DNA from: Leifsonia poae
Lineage (GTDB): Bacteria; Actinomycetota; Actinomycetes; Actinomycetales; Microbacteriaceae
Assembly (NCBI RefSeq): GCF_027921845.1
Contig: NZ_BSEN01000001.1
Coordinates: 368,014 to 432,013, forward strand
Length of the DNA: 64,000 bases
Reading direction: 5' to 3'
Within the stretch, counting starts at the first letter, position 1. Each line of letters opens with the position of its first letter. The notes under the pieces are model-generated. The model had not been told where the DNA came from. It ran no database searches and worked only from the letters and a program-made list of their open reading frames with translations. A program made the translations under genes and the position numbers. Of this stretch, positions 34,801 through 45,075 are shown piece after piece.

Positions 34801-35820
34801 GTGGACTCGAACTCTCCCCTGCGCGCACCCGGCGTGCGCGAGGTCGCCGCGGTGGCCGGCGTCTCCCGGCAGACCGTGTCTCGGGTGATGAACCATCACC
34901 CGAGCATCCGGGAGAGCACGCGGCTACGTGTGCTGGCCGCCATGGAGGAGCTCCAGTTCCGGCCCAACCGGGCGGCCAGGATGCTCTCGACCAGCCGCTC
35001 GAACACGATCGGCATCCTCGCGGCCTCGGCGTCGTCGATGTTCGGTCCGGCCAGCAGCGTCGACGCGGTCGAGAACGCCGCCCGCGAGGCCGGCTACTAC
35101 GTGACGATCGCGCACGTCGCCGAGGTGACCCCGGCCGAGATCGAAGCCGCGCTCGACCACCTCGTGGCACAGGCGGTCGAGGGCATCGTCGTGGTCGCGC
35201 CCCAGGAACCGGTGCTGGAGGCGATGCGCTCCGTGCAGATCTCGGTTCCGTCGATCACGCTGCACGGCGCCCAGGAGCCGGGAGGCGACGGCGTCTTCGT
35301 CGACCAGGTCGCCGGCGCCCGTCTCGCGACGCGGCACCTGATCGAACTCGGGCACATCACCGTCGCCCACCTCTCCGGCCCGCGGGACTGGGCGGAGGCC
35401 ACCGCGAGAGAGCGCGGCTTCCTGGCCGAGGCGGAGTTCTCCGGCGTGACCGGGATCGTGACCGGTCCGGGCGACTGGACGTCGCGGTCCGGCTACGAGG
35501 TGGGCCGTCGCCTGCTGCGCGATCCCGCCGTGACCGCCGTGTTCTCGTCGAACGACCAGATGGCCCTCGGCCTCCTTCACGCGGCGCGCGAGGGCGGCCG
35601 CCGGGTGCCGGACGACCTGAGCGTGGTGGGGTTCGACGACATCCCGGAGGCGGCGTATTTCGCCCCGCCACTGACCACCGTGCGCCAGGAGTTCGGAGAG
35701 CTGGGGCGGCGGTGCGTCGCGCGGCTGCTCGCGGCGATCGACGGCGAGCCGGCGTCGGGAGAGCCGGCCGTCTCCCCCGTGCTCGTCGTTCGGGAATCGA
35801 CGGCGCGCCGCTCGGATTGA
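34801..35820 (+). CDS. LacI-family regulator 1
   Basis: 339-residue repressor. The helix-turn-helix is VREVAAVAGVSRQTVSRVMN with the hinge helix FRPNRAARML, followed by a periplasmic-binding-protein-like effector domain (VVGFDDIPEAAYFAPPLTTVRQE). The GTG at 34801 lies 6 bases after a TACGCT box, so the mRNA may be leaderless. A GTG 21 bases upstream is in frame too. It precedes the ara operon, whose promoter region carries a TGTGACCGGTCACA palindrome. Confidence 0.9.
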   Translation: MDSNSPLRAPGVREVAAVAGVSRQTVSRVMNHHPSIRESTRLRVLAAMEELQFRPNRAARMLSTSRSNTIGILAASASSMFGPASSVDAVENAAREAGYYVTIAHVAEVTPAEIEAALDHLVAQAVEGIVVVAPQEPVLEAMRSVQISVPSITLHGAQEPGGDGVFVDQVAGARLATRHLIELGHITVAHLSGPRDWAEATARERGFLAEAEFSGVTGIVTGPGDWTSRSGYEVGRRLLRDPAVTAVFSSNDQMALGLLHAAREGGRRVPDDLSVVGFDDIPEAAYFAPPLTTVRQEFGELGRRCVARLLAAIDGEPASGEPAVSPVLVVRESTARRSD

Positions 35821-35859
35821 CAGGCTGCCACGGAGGCGGCGATACTGGACGCGTACGAA

Positions 35860-35873
35860 TGTGACCGGTCACA
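35860..35873. promoter_or_regulatory. Palindromic operator before the ara operon
   Basis: TGTGACCGGTCACA is a perfect 14-base palindrome with a CG centre, the usual form of LacI-family operators. It ends 21 bases before the kinase start and 40 bases after the LacI regulator 1 stop. Confidence 0.75.
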
Positions 35874-35894
35874 ATGTGGTGAGGGAAAGACAAC

Positions 35895-37553
35895 ATGCCT
35901 GCAGACGACACCGCCGCGCGATATCGCGAGGCCATCATCGGCGGCCGCACGTCGCTCGGCATCGAGCTGGGTTCGACGCGCATCAAGGCGTGCCTGGTCG
36001 ACGCGGACGACCCGTCGACAGTGCTGGCGGTCGGCGGCCACGAGTGGGAGAACGAGTTCGTCGACCGGGTGTGGACCTACTCTCTCGACGCCGTGTGGTC
36101 GGGCCTGCAGGCGGCGTACTCCGAGCTGATCGCCGACGTGGACGCACGCTACGGCGTGCGCCCGGAGACCTTCGGAGCCATCGGCGTCTCGGCGATGATG
36201 CACGGCTACCTGGCGTTCGACGCTCAGGACGAGCTGCTCGTGCCGTTCCGCACGTGGCGCAACACCAGCACCGGGCCCGCAGCGGCCGAGCTCACCGACC
36301 TGTTCGGCGTGAACATCCCGCTGCGCTGGTCGATCGCGCACCTCCACCAGGCCGTGATCGACTCCGAGCCGCACGTCGCACGGCTGAGCTTCCTCACCAC
36401 ACTGGCCGGCTACGTGCACTGGCGCCTCACCGGCAGACGTGTGCTGGGCGTCGGCGACGCCTCCGGCATGTTCCCGATCGACCCGCAGACCAAGAACTAC
36501 GACGCCGACCTCGTGGCGCGCTACGACAGCCTCGTGGCGGAGCGTGCTCCGGGTCTCTCGCTCACCGCGGTGCTGCCCGAAGTGCTCGTCGCCGGCGAGG
36601 CCGCGGGAACGCTCACGCCCGAGGGCGCCGCCCTCCTCGACCCGAGCGGCACCCTGCGACCGGGCATCGTGCTCTGCCCGCCGGAAGGCGACGCCGGGAC
36701 GGGAATGGTCGCGACCAGTTCCGTCGCACCGCGCACCGGCAACGTCAGCGCCGGCACGAGCATCTTCGCGATGGTCGTGCTCGAGCGTCCGCTCCAGCGC
36801 CTGCACCACGAACTCGACCTGGTCACGACGCCCGCCGGCGACCCCGTGGCGATGGTGCACTGCAACAACGGGGCGAGCGAGCTCGCGGCGTGGGTGGGAC
36901 TGTTCAGCCGCTTCACCGCCGCCGCCGGGCTCGCCATCGACTCCGATGCCGTCTACGAGACGCTGTTCCACGAGGCCCTCGACGGCGACAGCGACGCCGG
37001 CGGCCTCCTGGCGTACAACTATCTGGCGGGTGAGCCCATCACCGGTCTCACCGAGGGCCGGCCGCTCGTCGTGCGCACACCGGAGAGCCGGTTCACGCTC
37101 GGCAACTTCATGCGCGCCCAGCTCTACGGCGTCTTCGGAACCCTCGCCCTCGGGATGCGCGCCCTCACCGAGGAGGGCGTCGCGCTCGACCGGATGTTCG
37201 CCCACGGCGGCATGTTCCGCACCGCCGGCGTCGCCCAGCGTTTCCTGGCCGGAGCGCTCGATGCCCCGGTCTCTGTCGCTCAGACCGCGTCGGAGGGCGG
37301 AGCCTGGGGCGTCGCGGTGCTCGCCGCCTACGTCGCGCCGCACCGCACCGGTGTCGCACTCGACGACTACCTGCGCCGGTGCGTGTTCGGCGGCTTCGAG
37401 TTCGAGACGACGACCCCGCATCCGGACGACGTCGCCGGCTTCGCCGCCTACCTCGAGCAGTACGGCGCCGGCCTGGCCATCGAGCAGGCCGCCGTCGCGG
37501 CCGTCTCCCCCGCGAGCCGAACCGAACCGACATCGGAAGGAAACACCCCGTGA
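35895..37553 (+). CDS. araB: FGGY-family pentulokinase, probable L-ribulokinase
   Basis: 552-residue sugar kinase of the FGGY fold. [15 protein letters not shown] is the N-terminal phosphate loop, [11 protein letters not shown] and FRTWRNTST the sugar-binding part, and [13 protein letters not shown] the adenosine domain. The N-terminal motif is closer to xylulokinases than to classical AraB, but the gene overlaps araD (GTGA), which is followed by araA. L-ribulose phosphorylation is therefore the likely step. The ribosome site GAGGGAAAG is upstream of the ATG. Confidence 0.82.
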   Translation: MPADDTAARYREAIIGGRTSLGIELGSTRIKACLVDADDPSTVLAVGGHEWENEFVDRVWTYSLDAVWSGLQAAYSELIADVDARYGVRPETFGAIGVSAMMHGYLAFDAQDELLVPFRTWRNTSTGPAAAELTDLFGVNIPLRWSIAHLHQAVIDSEPHVARLSFLTTLAGYVHWRLTGRRVLGVGDASGMFPIDPQTKNYDADLVARYDSLVAERAPGLSLTAVLPEVLVAGEAAGTLTPEGAALLDPSGTLRPGIVLCPPEGDAGTGMVATSSVAPRTGNVSAGTSIFAMVVLERPLQRLHHELDLVTTPAGDPVAMVHCNNGASELAAWVGLFSRFTAAAGLAIDSDAVYETLFHEALDGDSDAGGLLAYNYLAGEPITGLTEGRPLVVRTPESRFTLGNFMRAQLYGVFGTLALGMRALTEEGVALDRMFAHGGMFRTAGVAQRFLAGALDAPVSVAQTASEGGAWGVAVLAAYVAPHRTGVALDDYLRRCVFGGFEFETTTPHPDDVAGFAAYLEQYGAGLAIEQAAVAAVSPASRTEPTSEGNTP

Positions 37554-38263
37554 ACGACGCTCCCCCCAGCGCAGAGACAGCGGCCGTCGAGGCGGTGCGC
37601 GCACAGGTCAGCGCCCTGCACGCCGAGCTGACCCGCAACGGACTGGTCGTCTGGACCGGCGGCAACATCTCGGGGCGGGTCCCCGGCACCGACCTGTTCG
37701 TCATCAAGCCGAGCGGCGTCGACTACGACGACCTCGCCCCCGAGAACATGATCGTCTGCACGCTCGACGGCGCGGTCGTGCCCGGCTCCCCCGGGTCGGA
37801 CCGCGCGCCGTCGAGCGACACCGCGGCCCACGCGTATGTCTACCGCAACATGCCGGAGGTCGGCGGCGTCGTGCACACCCACTCCACCTATGCCACCGCC
37901 TGGGCGGCTCGTGCGGAGCCCATCCCCTGCGTCATCACCGCCATGGCCGACGAGTTCGGCGGCGACATCCCGGTCGGCCCGTTCGCGATCATCGGCGACG
38001 ACTCGATCGGCCGCGGGATCGTGGCCACCCTCTCCGGCCACCGCTCGCGGGCGGTCCTCATGCAGAACCACGGCGTGTTCACGATCGGCCGCGATGCGCG
38101 CGACGCGGTGAAGGCCGCCGTGATGACCGAGGACGTCGCCCGCACCGTGCACATCGCCCGCCAAGGCGGCCCGCTGGTCCCGATCCCGCAGGACGCCATC
38201 GACGCCCTCTTCCACCGCTATCAGAACGTCTACGGACAGAATCCAGAAGGAGCACTCAGCTGA
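37550..38263 (+). CDS. araD: L-ribulose-5-phosphate 4-epimerase
   Basis: 237-residue class II aldolase/epimerase, GTG start overlapping the kinase stop. [12 protein letters not shown] and [11 protein letters not shown] bind phosphate. [11 protein letters not shown] holds the zinc histidines and QNHGVFTIG the third. It converts L-ribulose 5-phosphate to D-xylulose 5-phosphate. It shares TGATG with araA. Confidence 0.93.
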   Translation: MNDAPPSAETAAVEAVRAQVSALHAELTRNGLVVWTGGNISGRVPGTDLFVIKPSGVDYDDLAPENMIVCTLDGAVVPGSPGSDRAPSSDTAAHAYVYRNMPEVGGVVHTHSTYATAWAARAEPIPCVITAMADEFGGDIPVGPFAIIGDDSIGRGIVATLSGHRSRAVLMQNHGVFTIGRDARDAVKAAVMTEDVARTVHIARQGGPLVPIPQDAIDALFHRYQNVYGQNPEGALS

Positions 38264-39795
38264 TGCCCCGTACCACCTCTCCCCTGGCATCCACCAGCCT
38301 CGACCACTACGAGGTCTGGTTCCTCACCGGCAGCCAGCACCTCTACGGTCCCGAGACGCTGGCGCAGGTCGCCGATCAGTCGCGCGCGATCGCCGAGCAG
38401 CTCGGCGCCGCCCCGGATGTCCCGGTGCGCGTGGTCTGGAAGCCGGTGCTCACCGACTCCGACGCCATCCGGCGCACCGCGCTCGAGGCGAACGCCGACG
38501 ACTCCGTGATCGGCCTCATCGCGTGGATGCACACGTTCAGCCCGGCCAAGATGTGGATCTCCGGCCTCGACGCCCTGCAGAAGCCGCTGCTGCACTTCCA
38601 CACGCAGGCGAACGTCGAGCTGCCCTGGGCCGAGATCGACTTCGACTTCATGAACCTCAACCAGGCCGCGCACGGCGACCGCGAGTTCGGCTACATCCAG
38701 ACACGGCTCGGCGTCGCGCGCACGACGGTCGTCGGCCACGTCTCCGACCCGGCGGTCACCGCGCGGGTCGGCACCTGGATGCGCGCCGCAGCGGGCTGGG
38801 CGGCCACGCGGTCGCTCAAGCTCGCCCGCTTCGGCGACAACATGCGCTTCGTCGCCGTCACGGAGGGCGACAAGACCGAGGCCGAGCTGCGGTTCGGCGT
38901 GCAGGTGAACACCTGGGGGGTCAATGATCTGGCGGATGCCGTGGCGGCGGCCTCCGAGTCCGACATCGACGCCCTGGTGGCCGAGTACGAGGAGCTCTAC
39001 GACGTCGTCCCCGAACTCCGCGCGGGCGGCGAGCGCCACAGCTCGCTGCGCGATGGCGCCGCGATCGAGCTGGGCCTGCGCTCCTTCCTCGAGGCCGGCG
39101 GCTTCGGCGCCTTCACCACCAGCTTCGAAGACCTCGGCGCGCTCAAGCAGCTCCCCGGGCTCGCGGTGCAGCGCCTGATGGCCGACGGCTACGGCTTCGG
39201 CGCTGAGGGCGACTGGAAGACGGCCATCCTGGTGCGGGCCGCCAACGTGATGGGTACCGGGCTCCCCGGCGGCGCGTCGCTGATGGAGGACTACACCTAC
39301 GATCTGACCCCCGGCGACGAGCGCATCCTCGGAGCGCACATGCTCGAGGTCAGCCCGGCCCTCACGTCGGCGCGTCCGACGCTCGAGGTGCACCCGCTCG
39401 GCATCGGCGGCAAGGACGACCCGGTACGGCTGGTCTTCACGGCCGATCCCGGCCCCGGCGTCGTCGTCGCCCTCAGCGACATGCGGGACCGGTTCCGGCT
39501 CGTCGCGAACGTCGTCGAGGTGGTCGAGCCGACCGCTCCGCTGCCGAAGCTCCCCGTCGGCCGGGCCGTCTGGAAGCCGGAGCCCGACTTCCGCACGTCG
39601 GCCACCGCCTGGCTCGAAGCCGGCGCCGCGCACCACACCGTCATGTCGACCGCGGTCGGTCTCGAGGCGTTCGAGGACTACGCCCGGATGGCCGAGACGG
39701 AGCTCGTCGTGATCGACGACGCGACCGAGCTGCGCGCCTTCACGAACGAGCTGCGCTGGAACGCGGCCTACTACCGCCTGGCCCGCGGCATCTAA
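38263..39795 (+). CDS. araA: L-arabinose isomerase
   Basis: 510-residue isomerase of normal length. It begins [17 protein letters not shown] and has [24 protein letters not shown] and [16 protein letters not shown], with metal-binding Glu and His residues in EDYTYD and GAHMLEV. It converts L-arabinose to L-ribulose (and often D-galactose to D-tagatose). AGAAGGA is upstream. The operon ends here with a family A hairpin. Confidence 0.96.
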   Translation: MPRTTSPLASTSLDHYEVWFLTGSQHLYGPETLAQVADQSRAIAEQLGAAPDVPVRVVWKPVLTDSDAIRRTALEANADDSVIGLIAWMHTFSPAKMWISGLDALQKPLLHFHTQANVELPWAEIDFDFMNLNQAAHGDREFGYIQTRLGVARTTVVGHVSDPAVTARVGTWMRAAAGWAATRSLKLARFGDNMRFVAVTEGDKTEAELRFGVQVNTWGVNDLADAVAAASESDIDALVAEYEELYDVVPELRAGGERHSSLRDGAAIELGLRSFLEAGGFGAFTTSFEDLGALKQLPGLAVQRLMADGYGFGAEGDWKTAILVRAANVMGTGLPGGASLMEDYTYDLTPGDERILGAHMLEVSPALTSARPTLEVHPLGIGGKDDPVRLVFTADPGPGVVVALSDMRDRFRLVANVVEVVEPTAPLPKLPVGRAVWKPEPDFRTSATAWLEAGAAHHTVMSTAVGLEAFEDYARMAETELVVIDDATELRAFTNELRWNAAYYRLARGI

Positions 39796-39806
39796 CCACC
39801 GGCTTT

Positions 39807-39868
39807 CGTTGAGGGGCGGCGAACGCATCCAAAACCGCGGTTTTGGATGCGTTTGCCGCCCCTCAACG
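39807..39868. terminator. Long palindromic repeat, family A copy 2 (bidirectional terminator candidate)
   Basis: 62-base hairpin of the same design as 17834-17905: GTTGAGGGGCGGC...ATCCAAAAC, CGCG loop, GTTTTGGAT...GCCGCCCCTCAAC. Relative to copy 1 the inner stem has ATCC paired with GGAT instead of AGCC with GGGT. It lies in the 98-base gap between convergent araA and the GH35 gene. Confidence 0.85.
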
Positions 39869-39893
39869 TCTGACCGGTCCCGGGTCGGGCCGG

Positions 39894-41648
39894 CTAGAAG
39901 TCGGTGTGGCCGAGGGAGGGCGCTTCGACGAAGGTGATCGTGGTCGAGGGCGACGCGTCGAGCTCGAGCACGATCAGCTCGTTGGCACCGGCGGCGACGA
40001 CCGCGGCCGGGACGAACAGCGTGCGCTGGGGACCGCGGGTCCAGTACCGGCCGAGGTTGGAGCCGTTGATCCACACCACGCCCTTGCCCCAGGCCGACGT
40101 GTCGAGAAAGAGATCGGCGGCCTCGGCGAGGTCGAACGTGCCACGGGCGAAGACGGGGCCGGCGAGGCCGGGCTTCTCGAGCGGCGCGAACGCCTCGCGC
40201 ACCGGTTCGAGGGACTCGAGGCCGACGGGAAGCACCGCCCACCGGCTGAGCTCCTCGCCGTCCAGGGTCGCCGGGCCGATCAGCCCTTTCGGCTCGCCGA
40301 TCCGGGGCCCGTAGTCCACCCGGCCCTGGTCTTCGACCAGCAGGGTGAGCGTTCCGCGGCTGGGCGCGAGCGTGATGGCGTGATCGTGGTGGTCTCTGTC
40401 GAGCGTGCCGACGTGCGCGGTCCCCACGAGCACGTGCGCGCGGTCGCGCACCTCCCCGATCGAGAGCACCGCGGGCTCGGCGACGTCGATTTCCGTCTGG
40501 TAGATCGCGAACCCCGTGTAGTGGCCGAGCGCATCCATCGTCGGCAGGTCGTCGGTCCACGTCCACTCCCCCAGCCGGTCGGCCACGGAGAGCAGCGGCA
40601 CGGCGTCCGTGAGCGGCGCGGTGAACGACGGCGCCGGCGTCGCGGCGGGCGGGACCTCATCCGGCAGATCGACGAACTTCGCGAGCACCTCGCGGAACGC
40701 CCAGTACTTGGCCGTGGGGTTCCCCGCCTCGTCCAGCGGGGCGTCGTAGTCGTAGCTGGTGACGATCGGCTGGTACACGCCCTTGTCGTTGGCCCCGTTG
40801 GTGAACCCGAAGTTGGTGCCGCCGTGGAACATGTACAGATTGACCGAGGCTCCGGCGTCGAGCAGGGCCTCGAGGTCGGCCGCCGTCTGGTCGAAGGGCG
40901 TCGTGTGGTGGTGGGCGCCCCAGTTGTCGAACCAGCCGTCCCAGAACTCCGAGCACATCAGCGGACCGGTCGGCTGATGGCGGCGAAGCGTCGCGAGGCG
41001 CTCGACCGAGCGCGAACCGAACGATGCCGTCTTGTGCAGGTCGGGGAGCGAGCCGTTCTCGAGCATGTCGTCCTGCGGCTGGTCGACGGTGGTGAGCGGC
41101 ACCACGATGCCGGATGCGCGGGTGAGGTCGGTGAGGATGCGGAGATACTCCTTGTCGTCGCCGTAGGCGCCGTACTCGTTCTCCACCTGCACCAGGATGA
41201 CCGGGCCGCCCTCCCCGAGTTGCAGCGGCGCGACGATCGCGAGCACGCGCTCGAGGTACGCACTGACGGCCGCGACGAACTTCGGCTCACTGCGCCGGAC
41301 GCCCACCTCCGGGTCCGTGAACAGCCACGCGGGCAGTCCGCCGTTGTCCCACTCCGCGCAGATGTACGGGCCGGGGCGCACGATGGCGTACATGCCCTCG
41401 TCGGTGACAACGCGCAGGAAGCGGGCGAGATCCAGGCGACCCGACACATCCCACTCGCCCGGATGCGGTTCGTGCGCGTTCCACGGCACGTACGTCTCGA
41501 TGGTGTTGAGTCCCATCAGGCGCGCCTTGCGGATGCGGTCCGCCCAGTCGTCGGGGTGGACGCGGAAGTAGTGGATGGCCCCCGACAGGATGCGGAAGGG
41601 CTCTCCGTCGAGAACGAAGTCGTCGCCGGCGATCTCGAACGTGGACAT
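39894..41648 (-). CDS. GH35 beta-galactosidase
   Basis: 584-residue glycoside hydrolase of family 35. It starts with FRILSGAIHYFRVHPDDWADRI. The acid/base Glu is in VQVENEYGAYG and the nucleophile Glu in MCSEFWDGWFDNWG. MFHGGTNFGFTNGAN completes the active site, and beta-sandwich domains follow (WGKGVVWINGSNLGRYW). No signal peptide is seen, so it acts on imported oligosaccharides. GAGGAG precedes the ATG at 41648. It is the last gene of an importer operon, after an inter-gene hairpin. Confidence 0.93.
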   Translation of the reverse strand: MSTFEIAGDDFVLDGEPFRILSGAIHYFRVHPDDWADRIRKARLMGLNTIETYVPWNAHEPHPGEWDVSGRLDLARFLRVVTDEGMYAIVRPGPYICAEWDNGGLPAWLFTDPEVGVRRSEPKFVAAVSAYLERVLAIVAPLQLGEGGPVILVQVENEYGAYGDDKEYLRILTDLTRASGIVVPLTTVDQPQDDMLENGSLPDLHKTASFGSRSVERLATLRRHQPTGPLMCSEFWDGWFDNWGAHHHTTPFDQTAADLEALLDAGASVNLYMFHGGTNFGFTNGANDKGVYQPIVTSYDYDAPLDEAGNPTAKYWAFREVLAKFVDLPDEVPPAATPAPSFTAPLTDAVPLLSVADRLGEWTWTDDLPTMDALGHYTGFAIYQTEIDVAEPAVLSIGEVRDRAHVLVGTAHVGTLDRDHHDHAITLAPSRGTLTLLVEDQGRVDYGPRIGEPKGLIGPATLDGEELSRWAVLPVGLESLEPVREAFAPLEKPGLAGPVFARGTFDLAEAADLFLDTSAWGKGVVWINGSNLGRYWTRGPQRTLFVPAAVVAAGANELIVLELDASPSTTITFVEAPSLGHTDF

Positions 41649-41724
41649 GCGGTGGATCTCCTCAGTGCTGATACTGCTGCCGCTGGTGATGGTGCTGATG
41701 CTGCTGCCTGGGTGCAGAGCGAAC

Positions 41725-41755
41725 GTGGCCGGCCGGATCGGTTCCGGCCGGCCAC
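41725..41755 (-). terminator. Perfect 13-bp hairpin between the binding-protein and GH35 genes
   Basis: GTGGCCGGCCGGA and its exact complement TCCGGCCGGCCAC around a 5-base loop. It lies 16 bases after the binding-protein stop. The minus strand continues without a T-run, so it may be a partial terminator or an mRNA-stabilising stem that lowers GH35 expression relative to the importer. The rest of this 122-base gap is a CTG-rich low-complexity tract. Confidence 0.65.
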
Positions 41756-41770
41756 GCCCACTGCACGGTT

Positions 41771-43123
41771 CTACTTGCTGGTGACTTTGAAGCCCTGCTG
41801 GTTTCCGTAGTCCACGAGCGACTTCTGCCACGCCGTCAGGCCGGCGTTGAGGTCGCTGTTCGAGGCGTACGCCTGCCCGACGGTGTCACCGTAGATGCTG
41901 TTGGCGTAAACCTGGAACGGCAGGTACTGGAAGCCGCTCGACACGTTCTTCGCACCGTCGACCAGCACCTCGTTGATCTTCTGGCCGCCGAAGTACTCGG
42001 GAGCGGTCGCGAGGAAGTCCTTGGAGTTCAGGTCGGCCGTGGTGGAGGGGAATCCGCCCGACGCCAGGAACACCTTGACAGAGCTCGAGCTGTTGTTCAG
42101 CCACTTGAGGAAGCCGGCCGCGAGCGCCGGGTTCTTGCTCTGCTTGAGCACGACCTGGCCGCCGCCGCCGTTCTCGGCGTTCGCCGCGGTGCCGTCATAC
42201 GTGGGCATCGGGGCGACGCGCCAGGCGCCGGAGGCGTCCTTCACCGAGGACTCGAGCACGCCGGGCATCCAGGCGCCGGTCACGAGGGTCGCGATAGTGC
42301 CGTTGCCGAGCGCCTTGTACCAGTCGTCGCTCCAGCCCGGGATGGTCGACAGCAGCTTGCCCTCGACCAGCTGGTTCCAGGTGGACGTCCACTTCTTGGT
42401 GCCCTCGTCCTGCAGGTTGATCGACACGTTCGTGCCGTCGGACGAGAACGGGCGGCCGCCGGCCTGCCAGATCATGCTGGTCGTGAAGCCCGAGTCGCCG
42501 GAGTCGCTGGTGATGTACTTCGTCGGGTCGGCCGCGTGCAGCTTCTTCGCGTCGGCGACGTACTCGTCCCAGGTCTTCGGGACCGTCAGGCCGTACTTGT
42601 CGAACACCGTCTTGTTGTAGAACAGCGCCATGGGGCCCGAGTCCTGCGGAAGGCCGTAGAGGCCGCCGTTGATGTTGACCGAGTTCCACGGGCCGGTGCT
42701 GTAGTCCGACTTGAGCGAGTCGAAGCCGTACGACTTGAGGTCGACCAGGGCGTCGCCGAGCGCGAACTGCGGGATGGCGTAGTACTCGACCTGCGCGACG
42801 TCGGGTGCACCGGAGCCGGCCTTGATGGCGTTCTGCAGCTTGGTGTACTCGGTGGTGTTGGTGCCGGCGTTGACCAGATTGACCTTGACCTTCGGGTACT
42901 CCTTCTCGAACGCGGCGACCTGCGCCTCGGCCGACGGGGTCCACGACCAGTACGTGATCGTGCCGCCCTTTTTGAGGGCCGCCTCGATGTCGGAGGCGCT
43001 GCCGCTCGCGGTGGAGCCGCCGCCGCTGGAGCAGGCGACCAGGGTGGCGCCGAGCACGGCACTCGCGGCGATCGCGGTCGCGACCCTCCGCAGCACGCTC
43101 GCCGAGCGTGACTTGCTGTTCAT
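41771..43123 (-). CDS. ABC-transporter sugar-binding lipoprotein 1
   Basis: 450-residue extracellular solute-binding protein, family 1. The lipoprotein signal peptide ends in LVACSSGGG. TITYWSWTPSAEAQVAAFEKEYPKV and GLPQDSGPMALFYNKTVF are typical of carbohydrate-binding proteins. AAAGGAA is upstream of the ATG. Unusually it is the third gene, after its two permeases. No ATPase is encoded with them, so a shared MsiK-type ATPase from elsewhere is expected. Confidence 0.93.
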   Translation of the reverse strand: MNSKSRSASVLRRVATAIAASAVLGATLVACSSGGGSTASGSASDIEAALKKGGTITYWSWTPSAEAQVAAFEKEYPKVKVNLVNAGTNTTEYTKLQNAIKAGSGAPDVAQVEYYAIPQFALGDALVDLKSYGFDSLKSDYSTGPWNSVNINGGLYGLPQDSGPMALFYNKTVFDKYGLTVPKTWDEYVADAKKLHAADPTKYITSDSGDSGFTTSMIWQAGGRPFSSDGTNVSINLQDEGTKKWTSTWNQLVEGKLLSTIPGWSDDWYKALGNGTIATLVTGAWMPGVLESSVKDASGAWRVAPMPTYDGTAANAENGGGGQVVLKQSKNPALAAGFLKWLNNSSSSVKVFLASGGFPSTTADLNSKDFLATAPEYFGGQKINEVLVDGAKNVSSGFQYLPFQVYANSIYGDTVGQAYASNSDLNAGLTAWQKSLVDYGNQQGFKVTSK

Positions 43124-43204
43124 GGTGTTCCTTTCACTTCTTCGGGATGAGGACGGGCAGGACGCCCAGGGAGGGAGGTGTGCAGATCGAGCAGTGTTCT
43201 CCCG

Positions 43205-44137
43205 TCACTGCTTGACGCTTCCGGCGCTCAACCCCGACTGCCAGTACCGCTGCAGGAAGAGGAAGGCGACGACGATCGGGACGATCGTCAGGAGGGACCC
43301 GGTGATGACCAGGTTGTAGATCGGCTGGGCGGAGACGCCGGTGGCCTGGGCGCTCCACTGGCTGAGGCCGACGGTGAGCGGGTACCACTGCGGGTCGCTC
43401 AGCATGATCAGCGGCAGGAAGTAGTTGTTCCAGGTCGCCACGATGGCGAACAGGAGCACGGTCACGATGCCGGGTGTGAGCAGCCGCAGCGAGATCGTGA
43501 AGAAGGTGCGGAACTCGCCGGCCCCGTCCATCCGCGCCGCCTCGAGGAGCTCGGTGGGAACGGCGTCGACCGTGTAGGTCCAGATGAGGTAGAGGCCGAA
43601 CGGGCTGATCAGCGAGGGCAGGATGACCGCCCACGGGGTGTTGGTCAGGCCGACCTGGCTGAAGAGCAGGAAGGTCGGCACCGCGAGCGCCGTACCCGGC
43701 ACCGCGACCGCTCCGAGCACCACGGCGAACACCGCGCGCTTGCCGGGGAACTTGTACTTCGCGAGCCCGTAGCCGGCGACCGTCGCCAACAGGGTGGCGC
43801 CGCCGGCGCCCACGATCACGTAGAGCAGCGTGTTGCCGAGCCACTTGACGAAGATGCCGTCGCGGTAGGTGAGGGTGTCGCCGATGTTCTTGAACAGCGA
43901 GAAGCCGTCGCCGAACCAGAGACCGAACGACGAGAACAGGCTCGGCTGGTCCTTGGTCGCGTTGATGATGAGCCAGGCGAGCGGAACGAGCGAGTAGATC
44001 ACGAAGACGACCATGACGATCGTGAGCACGATCGACTTGCGCGCACGCGGGGCGCGACGGTTGCCGCGCGGCATCGAGGAGCGGTTCGCCCGGCGGGGCT
44101 TGTCGGCGCTCGGGGCGATGGGGGCGATGGTGGCCAT
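43205..44137 (-). CDS. ABC-transporter sugar permease 1b (MalG type)
   Basis: 310-residue inner-membrane permease with six membrane segments after a long basic N-terminus (PRRANRSSMPRGNRRAPR). The EAA loop that docks the ATPase is EAARMDGAGEFRTFFTISLRL. The ATG overlaps the stop of the partner permease (ATGA). It imports a carbohydrate with the adjacent partner and binding protein. Confidence 0.93.
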   Translation of the reverse strand: MATIAPIAPSADKPRRANRSSMPRGNRRAPRARKSIVLTIVMVVFVIYSLVPLAWLIINATKDQPSLFSSFGLWFGDGFSLFKNIGDTLTYRDGIFVKWLGNTLLYVIVGAGGATLLATVAGYGLAKYKFPGKRAVFAVVLGAVAVPGTALAVPTFLLFSQVGLTNTPWAVILPSLISPFGLYLIWTYTVDAVPTELLEAARMDGAGEFRTFFTISLRLLTPGIVTVLLFAIVATWNNYFLPLIMLSDPQWYPLTVGLSQWSAQATGVSAQPIYNLVITGSLLTIVPIVVAFLFLQRYWQSGLSAGSVKQ

Positions 44138-45054
44138 CAGCGGTTCTCCTGTCTGGTGCCGCGGAGCTGGACGATGTAGGCGATGACCGCGGTGATCACA
44201 CCCATGACGATCGCCACCGTGGCCGCGTAGTTGAACTGCTGGCCGGCGAACGACAGGTTGTAGGCGTACATGTTGGGTGTGAAGAAGCTGGTGATCGCGT
44301 TCGGTGCGAGCACCTTGAGCAGGTTGGGCTCGTTGAAGAGCTGGAAGCTGCCGATGATCGAGAAGATCGTGGCGATCACGATCGCACCGCGCAGAGCCGG
44401 GATCTTGATGCTGAACACGGTGCGGAAGGCGCCGGCTCCGTCGATCTCTGCCGCCTCGTAGAGCTCGGTGGGGATGGTGCGGAGGGCCGCGTAGAAGATG
44501 AGCATGTTGTAGCCCATGAACTCCCAGGTGACGATGTTGCCGATCGAGGCGAGGATCCAGCCGCCGCTGAGCGGTGCGAGGTGGGTGCCGAGCAGGTTGT
44601 TCACGCTGGCGGTCAGACCGAACTGGTCGCCGTAGATGAAGCCCCAGATGAGCGCGGCCACGACACCGGGAACGGCGTACGGCAGGAAGATCGCGATGCG
44701 GAAGAAGCCCGCGCCGTGCAGCCGTGCGCTGTCGATCGCGAGTGCCGCGCTGAGCGACAGGACCAGCATGATCGGCACCTGCACCACGAGGAAGACCGTG
44801 ACACGGAGGAAGCCGTTCCAGAACTTCTCGTCGGTGAAGACCTGCACGTAGTTCTGCAGCCCGGCGAAGACGTTGCCGCCGATCAGCTGCTCGCGGAAGA
44901 AGCTGAGATAGATCGCGTAGACCACCGGCACGATGATCATCAGCACGAACACGATCATGAACGGGGCCACGAATGCCCAGCCGCGCCAATCGCGGCGTTC
45001 ACGCCTGCGCTTGACCAGGGTGGGCGATGCCGTGGGGACGGACGTCGTTGTCAT
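44137..45054 (-). CDS. ABC-transporter sugar permease 1a (MalF type)
   Basis: 305-residue permease, first gene of the importer-GH35 operon. Six membrane segments, with the EAA loop in EAAEIDGAGAFRTVFSIKIP. Two LacI-type operators lie directly upstream in the region shared with divergent LacI regulator 2. Confidence 0.93.
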   Translation of the reverse strand: MTTTSVPTASPTLVKRRRERRDWRGWAFVAPFMIVFVLMIIVPVVYAIYLSFFREQLIGGNVFAGLQNYVQVFTDEKFWNGFLRVTVFLVVQVPIMLVLSLSAALAIDSARLHGAGFFRIAIFLPYAVPGVVAALIWGFIYGDQFGLTASVNNLLGTHLAPLSGGWILASIGNIVTWEFMGYNMLIFYAALRTIPTELYEAAEIDGAGAFRTVFSIKIPALRGAIVIATIFSIIGSFQLFNEPNLLKVLAPNAITSFFTPNMYAYNLSFAGQQFNYAATVAIVMGVITAVIAYIVQLRGTRQENR

Positions 45055-45075
45055 GGCAGCTTCCTTGTCGAACCT

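Noticed and set aside
36439-39795. 1118-codon frame spanning the ara operon
   Set aside because: The first part is an out-of-frame reading of the kinase and araD genes. Only the part from 38263 (araA) is real.
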